Assembly (NCBI RefSeq): GCF_042242105.1
Contig: NC_092030.1
Location: 632,001-696,000, forward strand
Reading direction: 5' to 3'
DNA length: 64,000 bases
Source: Pempheris klunzingeri
Lineage: Eukaryota > Chordata > Actinopteri > Acropomatiformes > Pempheridae
Below, in pieces: positions 33,697-46,930 of the stretch. The position numbers were made by a program, and so were the translations under genes. The notes below the pieces were generated by a model. That model was not told where the DNA came from. It was given only the letters and a program-made list of their open reading frames with translations, and did no database searches. Every line of letters begins with the position of its first letter. Position 1 is the first letter of the stretch.

Positions 33697-34540
33697 CACT
33701 CCCTTTCTCCAAATGACTGAAATAACACTATTACTCTTGCCATCATCGTGTCAAAACTCTTTTCAGTGTCAGTCTGTCTCGCCCAGCGTGGATGACCAGG
33801 CCTGCAGCTGTCAAAATCCCACAAAAAAAGAAGAAGAAAAACAATAAAGGCTCTGCGGGACTGGAGCAGAGGCAGAGAGGAGCAGTGAGGTGGATCCCAG
33901 GTAAGTAACAGGCTGGTCCGGTTTGGAACAACAAACCCTTTTTCTGCTGAGAGGTGTGAACGCTACGCCGCCACCGTCGCGCCTTCCTGGACCTGAAAAG
34001 ACAGAAAGTCCCCCGAGCCCAGGGGAAGCTCACGGCCCTGCCCACCTCGACACGCACCTGTCAGACACCTCAGTATGGTGTCTGCGCACGTGCTGGAGGG
34101 GGAGACGGAGGGGGGAGGCAGACGGGGGCGAAGGGAGGGAGCAGTGCAGCTCTGTGGGTGGCAAAGCAGAAGGATCACTGGATCTGACAGGAGCTATTTG
34201 ACTAATCCAAAACAACAGCTGTAAGGTAGGGATGAGGGGAGGAGGGGGGAGGCAGAGGAGGCCGAGGGGGGAGGACGCCTGTCAGTCCAGAAGGATTTTG
34301 GGAGAAAGGGAATTGTGGAAACGGAATATGGAAATTAAGTCCGCATGTAAGCCTTGAGGGGGGGGGGCCTGAAACACCGTAAATAGAAAAAGAAAACGTT
34401 GGACAGGACAGAAGAGAAGAGACGGTGAGGTGATGTAAGATCTGCTCAGTTTTGACTGGGAGGGAGGGACACTGGGGGGGGCAGAGAGGGTAGATATGGG
34501 GTATCACAGGAGGCTGTATCAGCACACACAGGTGAGAATG

Positions 34541-34597
<57 letters not shown>

Positions 34598-34723
34598 GGC
34601 TCTGTTACACATCTGGTTGAGTTTTGTTGAGGGAAGCTGCGATGGGGTGGTCCTCACTCCTCCAACACGTCTGTCCTGTTAACACAGCAGAGTACGACAC
34701 CCCACAGGGCAGCACCCTGAAAC
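31186..34723. other. Intergenic, dense microsatellites
   Basis: Holds (GT)n at 31355-31380 and 31461-31478, (CA)n groups at 31556-31630 and 31710-31782, a purine-rich GAGGAAGAGG stretch at about 31880-31950, and dinucleotide arrays at about 32100-32158, 32267-32311, 33640-33694 and 34544-34594. Low-complexity GCTAAC/TTAGCA palindromic sequence lies at about 32740-32830. No gene is supported. Confidence 0.6.
32740..32830. repeat. GCTAAC/TTAGCA low-complexity repeat
   Basis: Repeated AGCATGCTAAC, GCTAATATGCTAA and AACATTAGCATTTAGC words that pair with one another. Such stretches are common in fish genomes, often as parts of dispersed repeats. Confidence 0.5.
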
Positions 34724-35000
34724 CATGGACACATGAACACATGAACATATGAACACATGAACATATTAACATATGAACACATGAACATATGAACACATGG
34801 ACACATGAACACATGGACACATTAACACATGAACATATGAACACATGGACACATGAACACATGGACACATTAACACATGAACATATGGACACATGAACAC
34901 ATGGACATATGAACATATGAACACATGAACATTAACATATGAACATATTAACACATGAACACATGGACACATGAACATATTAACATATGAACATGAACAT
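34724..35000. repeat. Degenerate 9-bp tandem repeat (ACATGAACA type)
   Basis: About 30 copies of a 9-bp unit, with variants such as ACATGGACA, ATATGAACA and ATATTAACA, in a higher-order pattern. The minus strand reads as a CVHVFICS-type repeat through the whole array because 9 is a multiple of 3; this is not evidence of coding. Confidence 0.9.
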
Positions 35001-35100
35001 CTCCTCTCTGTACAGTTCAGCCAAACGAGGCTGAATTCTAACTGGTGGAAAGATGCAGTTATTTTTTTTAAGGAAAAGAAGGAAAACAGATGAATGTCTT

Positions 35101-35255
35101 TGAGACAGTTTGATATTTTGGGAAATGGTCGACAGGTTAGATTTGAACCTTGATACCAGATTCACATCCGTCTGTTAAACACGAGGCTACAGCCCGTTAG
35201 CTTAGCTTAGCATAGTGACTGGAAACAGGGGGAAAGGACTAGCCTGGTTCAAAGA
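35101..35255 (+). repeat. Second copy of the dispersed teleost repeat
   Basis: TTTTGGGAAAT, GATACCAG, GTTAGCTTAGCTTAGCAT, GACTGGAAACAGGGGGAAA and CTAGCCTGG appear in the same order as in the copy at 18688-18900 and in the same orientation. The family name is not known to me with certainty. Confidence 0.65.
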
Positions 35256-36676
35256 CCCCTGTTAAAGCTAAAGTGACATGTAGAAAAGGTGTGTATCACG
35301 CAGACAGACGTGAACGTGGCGAGCAGCAAAGTGGACCAAAGTGAAGCAGTTCCTCATAAATGGCCTCATTTAAGACACTTTTTACTTGTATACTTTGACG
35401 TCTTAATTTTTATGAGTAAAGCATTTGAATCAGTTCTTTCTGTACTTCCTCCGGACCGAACGGTCGGTGGACTCATTTTAAAGTGCTTCCTGAGTGTCCA
35501 GTTACAATCAGATGTCAGTAATGTGATGACAATCATCATGTTTGCCCACTAATTATGTTAAACTTTTCTCATTTTCCAAAAAATGTTCCCCAAAGAACGT
35601 CCTGATGTCCAGATCACACTTTACCATTGTTGTCTCCACATAAGATACATAACAGCAGCTGAGCACTGTAGTTTGATTCTTCCCAAATAAGTAAATAGAG
35701 GAAGTAGTGCATTTATAGGGGACTATTTTCAGCCGTGGAGTCGGTGAGTACCAACACCAGCAGGGTGGTGTCTGTGGTTTGACTCAAAATAAACTACAGA
35801 CATGTCGCCCGGTGCAACATTGATGTCTTTTTAATCCTTCTTGGCGTGGAGGACTCGTCCATATCAGGCTCCGTAAACAGAGATCTGCTCAGCAGTTTAA
35901 ACGGCGTTCACATCGATTCTTTTCACACATCCTCAGAGTGTATTATCAGTTCGCTGTGATGGGAACGCAGATAAACCAGCTGCAGCTTCTCTCCGTCACA
36001 CTGATCGGCGTGAGGAGACGACACGGCGTCACGTCTCAGGCTGAGACCTTCTTCCTCTGCAGGTGATAAATGGAGAGCTGCATCGAGTGAAATCACTTGG
36101 TTTATGTATGAACGTTTTAATCTTTGCTTCTCTTCATGGCACAAATGTGAGAAAACAAACATGAGGTTTAGCTGGAATCCAAACCCCTCTGCATACCGAG
36201 ACAGAGGTCTGCGATCTGCGGTTCTGGGTTCTGTTTAACCCGCTGAGGTTACGTCGGTTCTGCTCAGGGACTTGGCTGTGAAGCCCAGTTCCTGTGGCTT
36301 CAGACCAAACCAGGAACAGAAACCCTTTCCCTTACAGATCTGCTCTCATGTCTGGCTTCTCTCAGCGCTCTTCTCAGGGTCTCCTCCAGAAACCATGAGA
36401 GCAAAATGGACTCCTTCTTCTCTGCCTCCATCCTGGAGGATCTGAGGGTTTCACCGCGGTATTCTGAGGCATCGCTCCGGTGGGATCGGGCCATGTTTGG
36501 TCATGAGTGCGGTTCTGGGCGAAGAGACGTGAATGACGGCAGATGAAAACTGACAGAGTTAAACAGTGGAGGGTGAAGGGCCGATGCAGCGGACCAGCGT
36601 AACCATCCAGGTGTGCTGTTCGCTTTGGCCGGAGCTCTGAGACATGGACTGACTGCATGTCGGTGATCTGATGTAG

Positions 36677-36717
<41 letters not shown>

Positions 36718-37041
36718 AAGAGGAACAGAAGAGAGTGAAGTCAGTCTGAGACACTTTGTTCACTTTGAGAAAACATGAGATTTCATTGAAATTCCTTTTG
36801 CATTATTTTACTGCTTCTAACTGGCTGTTGCGTTTAAAGCTAAAATGATTCTATAACTCTAATTCAGACCCTTAAAGTAATGATCCATTTCCTTCACACA
36901 CACTCTGAACCTCCCCGTTAAATGTGGAGGTCTGGACCTGGACTCCTCTTTAAAGTCACTTTGGGAACTTTAAACACGCCTTCATGTCTGATTGGGTCTC
37001 AAGTCTTCAGTAACTTATACAAAGCAGCTCCTGCACCATGC

Positions 37042-37046
<5 letters not shown>

Positions 37047-37114
<68 letters not shown>
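37047..37114. repeat. (TG)n microsatellite
   Basis: About 34 uninterrupted units. Confidence 0.95.
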
Positions 37115-37115
<1 letters not shown>

Positions 37116-37238
37116 CTGCATCTTGGACCTAAGTAGCAACAGATGCTGCGCTGACCTCAGAGGCTTCCTGGAAACGCAAATTTGTCAAAATGAAGCAGGA
37201 AAAAGAGAGAGCAGCAGTTTAGGTAAACGTAACATATA

Positions 37239-37359
<121 letters not shown>

Positions 37360-37829
37360 GCAGGCTTAGGGTCGTGTTACATGGGATGCAAACAATGAAT
37401 AATCACAAATACACACACAGCATCATAAAAGAGAGGAATATATGACTGAATGTCCAGGTGGTTCCCACACACACACACATACACACACACACACACACTT
37501 CCTGTGGTACTGTAGGTAAACTGCTGATGTGGATCATACATATATCAGGACTTTGGTTTATTCAGGAGCAGCACTGAAGGTCAGAAGTGTTTCAGACCAG
37601 ATCTAAAACTGAAGACGATAAAAAGAAGTATCTGCTCCAGCTGACCGTGTGACCACGAAGAGACAAACAATTCTCACATTACTGACGAAACAAAAGAAGA
37701 AAATGAAAAAGAGCCTAAAAAAACAGCCCTTCATCCAACTTTATGTTTCATGAAAAGAGAAAATCCCTGCAGCTGAAATTGTATCTCTGGTGGATTTGGG
37801 GGGGTTTGGAGATAAAGTAAAACTCCATT

Positions 37830-38180
37830 GCTCAGTTCAGTTTTTGATAAGAGGACGACTTCCTGCCGATGTGACGACGAGCATCTGAAACACAGCTTGT
37901 AAAACAAACCGCTTTCTTTGGTTGGCCTCGTTCCTCGGGCGGGTTAGAGCGATAACACAGAGGGATCTGATGTGTGATTTAATGCCTCTCATCCATCTCT
38001 CCTTTTCTTTCCTTTCTTTTCTTTCCTCGGCACCGGAAGCAATCACGCTATCTCAGTGACGAACAAGCAGCCTGACCGCATGATATCACCTCTGTAGGAA
38101 CAGCAGAGGAAACGCGTGCCAGTTTCTCTCACATGTGATCAATTATTTTACGGCGAAGGCTGGGGGGGGACTTTTTAGCC
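37830..38180. promoter_or_regulatory. CNE-like block
   Basis: Unique sequence with AAACAAACCG, GGGTTAGAGCGATAA, TGATTTAATGCC, GCAATCACGC and a GATCAATTATTTTACG end. Flanked by microsatellites. Judged by appearance only. Confidence 0.25.
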
Positions 38181-38411
38181 ATTAGCCCTTTAGTGCAGGG
38201 ATCATACTGAGGGTAATAGTGACTAAACACTGAATAAACACATTTGGCTAATAGGTCATTGGAACCTGAAGCGGAGACGGTGCGCCTGTTGATTGGCCAC
38301 ATGGTCGTTAGCATTAGCATCGTGTGCATGAATGTGTGGACGTGCTCCTTCCTGCCATCACAGGTAGCTCTCCGTTTACAAGGAAGCAAGCTGCACGAGT
38401 GTGTGTGTGTC

Positions 38412-38469
<58 letters not shown>

Positions 38470-38580
38470 TGGTTTCTTGGTCCAACGATTAGAAATTATT
38501 CAGCATTGATGAGGGAAATAGTCTCCAAACAAGGTCAACTGTCAGCAATTTATTTTAAAAACATTTTCAAACATCAAAAT

Positions 38581-38621
<41 letters not shown>

Positions 38622-39032
38622 AGTGGTGGAACATTTGTTTAAGTTACAGCAGCAATAAGATTTCATCCAGTCCTGCTTTCAAAATGTCATTTCAGTAAAA
38701 GTACATGAACACTCAGAGTTAGTGATGATATGACACATATTAGAATGATTTAGGATCAGTACCACTGCTGGAAGATCCTTCAGAAGCAGCAATACCACAA
38801 AAATACTCAATTATAAGTGAAAACCCTGCATTTAAAATGAAGTAATATTAGCAAAGATGAATCAAAAGTGAGCCCATCAGGGCAGAATGACACTGATCAG
38901 TATCATTATCATTACTGTGGTTTAATGTTGGTCGGAGCTGCAGCTGCTTTATGTGCTTTAATATTTATTCTATAACAAGTTCAAGTAAAAGACCAACATG
39001 ATGATGTTAACTGGGTTTTCTAACAGTTCACA

Positions 39033-39063
<31 letters not shown>

Positions 39064-39889
39064 CCACACACACACACAGAGCTGCAGGCGCTGCATTAGC
39101 AGGGTGAACCTTAGCTACTCGCCTAATTAACGCAGGCTGAAGGTTTCCCCTCTAATTCCAGCACCTTTAACCTCACCAGGAGACTTCGACCCCGCTGCTC
39201 ACTGCAGCAAATACAGTTTTCATCTGCTCAGTTTTGCTCTTTGTGCTTTTCTTTTTTTTAAAGTGCATCTGTGTGTGTTTTCCCATCCGCCGTGTGAAGA
39301 CTTCAGTCTCCCTGGTTTGTTTCCAAGCGCTCTGGTGACTCTGGATTCATGATGGGGATCGTGAGATATTTGCAGCACAGAGTGTGATGATATTTTTTCT
39401 AACGTATTTATTTTTCCTGCAGAAGTTGAGGCTCCCTCTCTTCCCATCACCCTCTCTGGTCTTTCCCCGCCCCTCTCCTCCCCTCCCTCTGTTTATTCTT
39501 CTGGCGGTGCAGCAGGCCCCAGAGCCCAGAGGCAAGTCATGTTCTCAGGGAAACGGCAACTCTCCACAGAGCTGATATCAAAATAGTTTAAAATGTGAAT
39601 TGTCTGATAGTTCCCAGTGAGCGCAGAGCCGAGCCAAACGCTTCCAGATCGCCCTGCCAGCAGAATGTAAACAGAGGCTGGGACACACGAGTCAACCTGC
39701 TCTGTTCTCGTCACACGGCTCCGAGCGGCTGGTCCAAAACGTCTCTTTTTTTAAATCAAAAGTTGTGTGTTGTTTTTGCTCAGAAAGTCAAGGGTGTGCA
39801 GGTGGTGAGTCCTGCTGCGGAAATGTTTTGTCAGAGCGAGAACGCTGAGCTGAAGCAGCCGTCGTTTCTAATGAGAAAACAGAGCTGCG
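38181..39889. other. Intergenic with microsatellites
   Basis: (TG)n at 38400-38468 and (CA)n at 38583-38620 and about 39030-39079. A C/T-rich stretch lies at about 39425-39500. No gene is seen. Confidence 0.55.
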
Positions 39890-40420
39890 TTTTCCTCCGA
39901 GAGATGTGATAAGCACACAAACAGCTCAGTCTGGGTTACACAGTGGTGACCGATCTATCTGTTGGCCTAATGACACAAAGCGCCAACAAATATGTCTACC
40001 CAGGCCTAATGTGCCACGTGTTTGTCATCTGAAGAGCTGCTGCTCACTTAAAAATCTAATCAAAGGTTAAAAAGTCCTGTGTCGGCCACAAAAGTCTCCA
40101 AACTATGATGAATATCATCTTTTTTATCCGGCGCTGAAGAAGCAGAGCGTTGCTCCCTGGCTCTCACAGCGAATTAAAGTTATTAGAAATGATTGCTCGC
40201 CACAGCTCTCCCAAGGTGCTCTCAACCACTTATGTAATCGTGTGCTGGACCTCTGGACTGCTGGAGAGGGAAATTCAGGGAAACACCTCGGCTGGGTGTT
40301 TCCTCAGACAGACACACAGAGAAACCATCACAGAGGACAGAAAAATGGAAATGAAATTTACAAACGAATTGACGACAGGCGGTAAATGTCACGACCTCGA
40401 GGTGTGAATATAAACTCTGA
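39890..40420. promoter_or_regulatory. CNE-like block
   Basis: Repeat-free sequence with GATAAGCACAC, GGCCTAATGACAC, CACGTG at 40015-40020 (E-box), AATCTAATCAAAGG (resembling a TCF/LEF site) and GCGAATTAAAGTTATTAG. No convincing coding frame. Conservation was not tested. Confidence 0.3.
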
Positions 40421-41039
40421 AACACACTAAAAGCTCCTGAACATGGAAAATTCAATCATCTTCGCTGGTGTGCTAAAGAAAAGCATCCCAGAGAGCTAAG
40501 TGTGCTCACTCCATGTGTTAGTGTGTGGAAAACATGTGACTGTGTGCATCCTGTCAGTCTGTGTGGGGGTTTATTGATGTCCTGGTAGATTTAATATATT
40601 TGAAGAAGCTCCCTGCAGAACTCTTCATTCACACCTTCATGTGTTTGGGCTTCAGTTTGTCAGGCAGTCAGACGGTGTCATGTCTGAAATAAATCCATGA
40701 TATCGCCATCGTCACGTCCAGGATGTGTGTGAGAGCTCTGCACAACCAGCGTAGTTTGTTTTCATGTGTATTTATTTGCATCTGCAGACCTTCCTGTTGA
40801 ACTTTTATCTTTTTAAAAACTACATGTTCGTTCCTCTGGTGTCACAACAGCTTTTTACTTCACTGACAAAGATCTCCTTGTTTGTGTGTCTGTGATCCAA
40901 ATATTGAAATGTTTCCCACTCATCCTTCCATTTAAATGTCACTCTGTGGAGTCACTTTAATGTCTAAGATGTCAAACACAAACTCTGCTGCTGCAGCTCT
41001 GATCTTTGACCAAACGAAGATTCAATTTAAGAAGAAAAA
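40421..41039. other. Intergenic, nothing recognisable
   Basis: AT-rich unique sequence. No gene, repeat array or clear motif cluster is seen. Confidence 0.5.
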
Positions 41040-41440
41040 CTCCGAATGAAAAAAATAAATGTCCGTGAGCTTGTCGGCCTGTTGGGGGTTTGTGGGCTTT
41101 GCCTGAATAAGCTCTGGAACTTTCCAGCATTTCTTTTCCTTTTTATTTATTTTTTGTCTGTGTTGTTTTCTCAGTATTGCAATGCATCACTTGACATTAC
41201 CCAAGCAAGTTTGAGCTGCAGCGCATCAGCTGAAAGCAATTTGGTCCTGAGCGCAGCTGCCAGGCGGATAAGACTTTCCTTCTTTCGTTTACTTTGAAAT
41301 GTTCTTTTTTTTCAACATCCAAAATACACAAGGCAGCCAAATTGCTGACATGTGTGAGAGGGGCAGCGAGACTCCTGCATTCTTTCATGCCCCACTATGC
41401 AAAACTCCACATTGTTTATTTAAAGAGCACTGAACACTTT
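41040..41440. promoter_or_regulatory. CNE-like block
   Basis: Unique sequence with TATTGCAATGCATCAC, GCAATTTGGTCC, CAAATTGCTGACATGTG and CACTATGCAAAAC. The cluster of POU/octamer-like and homeodomain-like words resembles developmental enhancers. No test is possible here. Confidence 0.25.
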
Positions 41441-42464
41441 AGCACTATTAAGAAACATGTCATATAGTAAACTGAAGGTTTCCTCTCAGGAAAAATCCCT
41501 GTCAGTTTATTTTGCTTTTGCAAAAAGTTATTTTAGTTTTGACTCACAAACTGCCTGCATTCACAACTAAGCAACAGTGTTGTACGGCAGCGTACGTGGA
41601 GCTGCAGGACACTAACGGGCTCAGTAAACCTGGAAGTGGTGTGATTATTTATGTGCTGAGGCTGGACGTGTGAGATGGGAGGACTGGACTGCCTCTCTCT
41701 CACTCCCTCACAGTGACCCAAACAAAAGGTGGTGTTTGCCCTGTTTTCTTTAAGCTAAGCTAAGCAGGTAAAAATATATTCAAAGTATGATTTGATTAAT
41801 GGTATGTGAAAAGGTTTGCTCGGGCAACATGTTTCCAGGGAAAAACACAACCAGTGACATGCAGCTCATTGTGGATCTCAGACAATTAGAGAAGTGCAAG
41901 AGGTTTGTTTCAGAGCCTGATGGGCTGCAGAGGAAAATGAAAGATGACAGGTGAGGAGCGTTCTCTGACACACCACGGACTGAGTGGAAAGAAAGGAGCA
42001 GGGCCGAGGGGATGTGAGGTCTGAGAGACAGAGACGAGGGAAAAGGGCAAAAGCTGACATGTAAACCGGGGACGACAGCCAGGAGACGGGCCGTGCGTCA
42101 GCGTAGGCCAGGCGGTGGGGGGGAGGAGGGAGGGAGAGGTGGGAGAGGTGGGAGGGCCTGCTGTGACTGATAGCCCACCAGGGCCTTGGAGTGGCCCGAC
42201 GCTGGAACAGCTAACCTACCTTGACGTGCGTAGGAAACCCAAAACTCTGTGAGCCCTCCGTCAGATAGGAGCCACCCAGAGGAGCCCCTCCACGACTGTG
42301 TAGCCCGAGCCCCCGTGTGTCCTGTTTAACTAGCTTTGTTTAGATGAGCGCACGGTGGAGGAATGCTCCAGGATACCTCGCAGAAACCACAAGCACAACA
42401 GCATTAGAGCGACATCAGCTTCCCAGTGCATGGGAACAAGTCTGCTACTGGGGGGTTATAGCTG

Positions 42465-42506
<42 letters not shown>

Positions 42507-42999
42507 AGTATGTAAGGATGCATCAGCAAGCGTCCCTCTGGTGCTGTAATGCTGTTGGACACATGATGGTCGGTGGGGGTACGGTGGCTCTGAGGTGGTT
42601 CTGGGTCGCCTCAGATTTGAGTAAACCGGCAGTCATGACATGATTTTAAAGTTAAGTGTTGAACTCTGGTGAAAGGGGCACTGATCCAATAACCATCATC
42701 CTTTTTCCACTGAGTTAGGAATCTAAAACTAAAGTACAGCAGAATCCTCAATGTGTTTAGGAGTCACACCAAAGAAAACCACTGTGTTTCCTCTCATAGT
42801 GACCAGAGAGCAGCGGGCCTTTACTTCTCATTCCCTCAGACTGATCAGTGTATTATTTGGTCTGATTCTAGTGTGAAGCCTCCTTGTTTCCCCGTTTTGT
42901 TCCCGTTTCCATAAAACTCAGTCTTGACGTTAACACACAGACAGCTGCAGGTTATAACACTTAAAATGATAACAGCATGTTTGCATTGTTGAACTTGAT
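41441..42999. other. Intergenic, with a GC-rich unique patch
   Basis: Holds a GC-rich patch at 42060-42330 (GGTGGG-type repeats, then unique sequence) and (TG)n at 42466-42504. No gene is seen. Confidence 0.5.
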
Positions 43000-43215
43000 C
43001 AATTAAAGTGATAGAAATGTACATGATGCTTTACAGGCACCAGCAATTTATCCCCCCTGGTTTTTTCCCCCATCATTTGGGCCTCTGGCCGTTAACAGAG
43101 ATAAATACGGTGGTCATTCCTCAGAGACATGAAGGACCTGATAAATGGGAGAATATCACAGCGACACAGCTCGAGTGTTTAATTATGGAGCCACTGCATT
43201 GAAAGGACTTGCTTT
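43000..43215. promoter_or_regulatory. CNE-like block
   Basis: Unique sequence with CAGCAATTTATC, CATCATTTGGGCC, GTTAACAGAGATAAAT, CTGATAAATGGG and GTGTTTAATTATGGAG. It resembles conserved non-coding DNA; conservation was not tested. Confidence 0.25.
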
Positions 43216-44229
43216 AACAGGTAAATGTCTCAAAGGATCTGGATCTGGACTCAAAGGATCAAATAACTCACCACTTTTCCTCTACAGCTGAAAAAAAAAC
43301 TACAAATTGCTAATTATGTTAATTCCAAACAGTTTTTGTCCAGTTGAACATCAGTGAATAACAGATGAGGCTCTTTGTTTTCTAATTCCTGTGACATGTC
43401 TGACAATAACAGACTGAAATCACTCATCCAGCAGCTCTTTTTCACAGGAGCCGCTTTGACACGTCACAGCAGCAGAAGCACAGGTGTGAACAATCCGATT
43501 AAAGACGCTGTCACGGCTACTGGGACTCTTGAACTGAGCCGTCATTAACGTTATTAGTGACACCTGTGATTTTCCTACGACAGCAAGTCCACATGTTTGC
43601 TGTGAAAAGGCTTCCAGGCTTCTTTAAGCTCTCAGCTGTCACTCACTCCAGTGGATGGAGCAGAAAATACTGGAAAAACCCTTAAATTGTTCTTTTTTAC
43701 TGTATTTTATGGAATCTAACTAATATAAAAACACAATCATCCATCTAACTGTCTGACCTGCAGAATATATATAAATTATACTGTATTATATTAATATATA
43801 CATTAATACCATAATACCATTATACTGTATTATTACCTTAGAGGCACTTTCTTCTTCTTTTACAAAGAGTCCTGAGGGAAACTCTTTCACCTGATCTGAT
43901 CTGTGTTACAGACATCAGTGGGATGTCCTGTGTGCTCCTCTACCTGCCAGACTCTTTTAGGGCACGATCACTCTTCTCTCTCCTTAACGGAGCTTCTCTG
44001 TATGTGTGGAACTGCTCTTTCTGCACTTTCCTGCTCTAATAAAGAATAAATTAAAGAATAAAAAGACCAACGCTCACTCTGCACTGCAAAAACAAATCAA
44101 TCCAAGGAGAGAACGAAATACATTCCAGTTTGGCTATATTTGGTCTATTTGGCAGAGAGGAAGAAGAGTGAGACTGGGAAGCACTGAAACAGTCTGAGAT
44201 AAAGGAAATGACGACAGTGTGAAAGAAAA

Positions 44230-44278
44230 GAGGAGGAGGAGGAGGAGGAGGAGGAGGAGGAGGAGGAGGAGGAGGAGA
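44230..44278. repeat. (AGG)n trinucleotide array
   Basis: About 16 GGA units. The strand is purine-only for about 60 bp. Confidence 0.95.
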
Positions 44279-44438
44279 GGAAAAAGGATTGGATGCTGGC
44301 ACGCAGGGAGAGGCAGTCTGCGGTAGACTTGTAAATAGCCGGAGGGACAGAGCAATGGAGGAATGGAGCTATCAGCAGAGAAGTGATGAAGGTCTGGGAT
44401 CAGGCCAACATAAACACAGGCCAGCCCAGAAGGAGCTG

Positions 44439-44650
<212 letters not shown>

Positions 44651-46599
44651 GTGTGCACGGCTCCCAGACCGCAGCTCTTTGAGTGTTAAGCTGTGAGACA
44701 ACAGGCTGAACTGTCACTCAGACGTCTCATTTCATCACATACTTCACATGAGTCCATCTGCTGCCACTGAGGAAACACAGGGGGAAAGAAAAGGTTCACT
44801 TTTAAACATGACAGATAAACAGTCCACAGGGAGCAGAGCGCTGAGAGTCATGGGAAACACTCCTTCGTCCCTACAATGAAGAACGTGCTGCTTTGTTATT
44901 ATCACAAAGACAAAAATGTGCAAATGTTCGTGCTTGCGTGTGCGTCGCTGTCTGTCCGTGACTGTGCTCCTGAGCTTCATCAGTGTGCCATGAAGCGGAG
45001 CTCTCCTGCTCCGTCTTGTCTTTGACCAGCAAACACCTCCAGTGAAACCTTGAAACCTGCTAAATGTTGTCTTAAGCGCCGCATTCAGAGGCGTTTGGCA
45101 AAACTGCAGCATGAAAGAGCGGCTGTGAAGCGTGTCCGGCTGGAATGCAAAACACAGCTCGTGGTCATCACTCTGTCACCGCCGTGATTTAGGCCGAGAG
45201 GACCTGCGCTCTGTTTTTCTGTTCAGTTTAAGCACTTAATCCCAATCGCTATGTGAGTTTGTTATTAGTGTGAGTTATTGATAAAGCCAAACCTTCCTCT
45301 GCTTCACTCTCTGGGCTCCCATCTGCTCCAGGCAGCTGTTTTCAGGGAAAAACCTCTAAAAGAAACCTCAGGTTACCTACCTGAGCTGTGAGCGTGCAGC
45401 AGGAGCTGGTGGAGACCAAAAACAGAGCTAATAGGAAAGTGAGCACTGGCTTGGCTGGACAGTCACATGACTCCAAATCAGTGCTAGCGTGGCTCCATTT
45501 CTGCTGCATGTGTAGAAAGTGTTTGCTAAAAATGCTTCTTACAGGTTTAAAGGAAAGGAAAACATAAACATTCCCTAAATATTCCACCTCAGCACTCGGA
45601 CACATCTTTGTGCTTTATTATCACTTTAAAAACTCTACTCCAGTTTGAACAATGCAGCAAACGATTTGACGAGCAGGAAACTGACTTTTACCACATGGTC
45701 TCACACTGTATATCTCTTCTCATTCCTCTCTTATTTTGTCAAATTATCCAGTTAGCTTTGCTCCACAGTCACCAGATGGTGGAACAGCAAAATTCACTTG
45801 CACGTCCTCAAAAACCCGGTGGTGCTGGGAGCTTGTTGGCACGGTGACTTCTGCATGATCTGCATGTTATAACACTGTAAACGTTAACACGATGACGCTG
45901 TGGTTTAGGTTATTCCACTGAAGTGAATTCATTTTGGTCAAACATTTCAGTCAGAAACGGGCCCACAAACACTCGGGGGCTGTGGAGGTAAAGCCAACAT
46001 GAAGTCGTGCTCTGCTGAGATGCTCTGTCTCATGTAAAAGTGCCTGCATGGCTCTTCCCAGGGAACACAAAGAGTAAAAACAACAGTGTGCGCTGCGTAA
46101 GTGAGCACACGTGTGTTCTGAGGCTCTCGTTCGTCCCGGTGAGTGGTGGTCGTGGATGTCCTGGTGGCACTTGTGGGGGTGTGTGTGTGTGTTCTGCACA
46201 GAGGAACCTGCATGGCAGTTCAAAGCCGCCTCGTGCAGTGTGAGGGGATGAGAGGACACATGAAAGCAGCACTCAGCAACATCACAGAGTCACAGAAGGT
46301 GCACCAACATAAACAAATCAAACACACCTACATTTCAGGATTTGTCGAATGAAGTGCGCCCACATGTGGGGGGGGGCCTTAATGGCCTGGATGCAGCAGG
46401 TATCTCGTGTGGTGTCACTGATACCAAAGTAATGCATTGGTGATGTTTTCCAGAAAAGTGCAATGTAAATCCTCTGGATATGATTTCAGACAGCACTCCA
46501 TCATCTCTCTTTATTCAAACCGATGCCTTTTCCACACATACAAGGACCACATTTGTTTAACTGACTGTTTCCAGCCTCAAACACAGGTGACCTGATAGA

Positions 46600-46930
46600 A
46601 GAGACAAAATAAACTGTTCGGACGGCATCGCTTCAAACATCCCCGTTATTATGTCGAGGCCGGCTCTGAACAATGGGAATATTGACAGTCATGTGTTTTG
46701 AACACGCCGGGTTGTTTGAGTATTTTAGCGCGTCGGGCTCCCAGGCGTGCTGTCGCTCTGTGAAAGCCCTGTATTGTATTTCTTTCCTGTGCCAGAGCCC
46801 GTTTCCTGTGGCGTTGCCGTGTCAAACGATGACCCTCTGCTTCCTGCAAGTCGCATGGAGACAGGCCTGCCACGAGCCCTGGGGCCTCGCCGCCAGCCAC
46901 CGACCAACCTCCGAGCCCCCCCCCCACTTC
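46600..46930. promoter_or_regulatory. CNE-like block
   Basis: Unique sequence with GAACAATGGGAATATTGAC (a SOX-type ACAATGG core), GAGTATTTTAGCGCG and GCCCTGTATTGTATTTC, followed by GC-rich sequence. Open frames cross it on both strands, but none resembles a known protein. Conservation is unknown. Confidence 0.25.

Noticed and set aside
34724-35000. Cys/Val/Phe repeat protein on the minus strand, or a CRISPR-like array
   Set aside because: The units are directly adjacent 9-mers with no spacers, and the frame is open only because the unit is a multiple of three.
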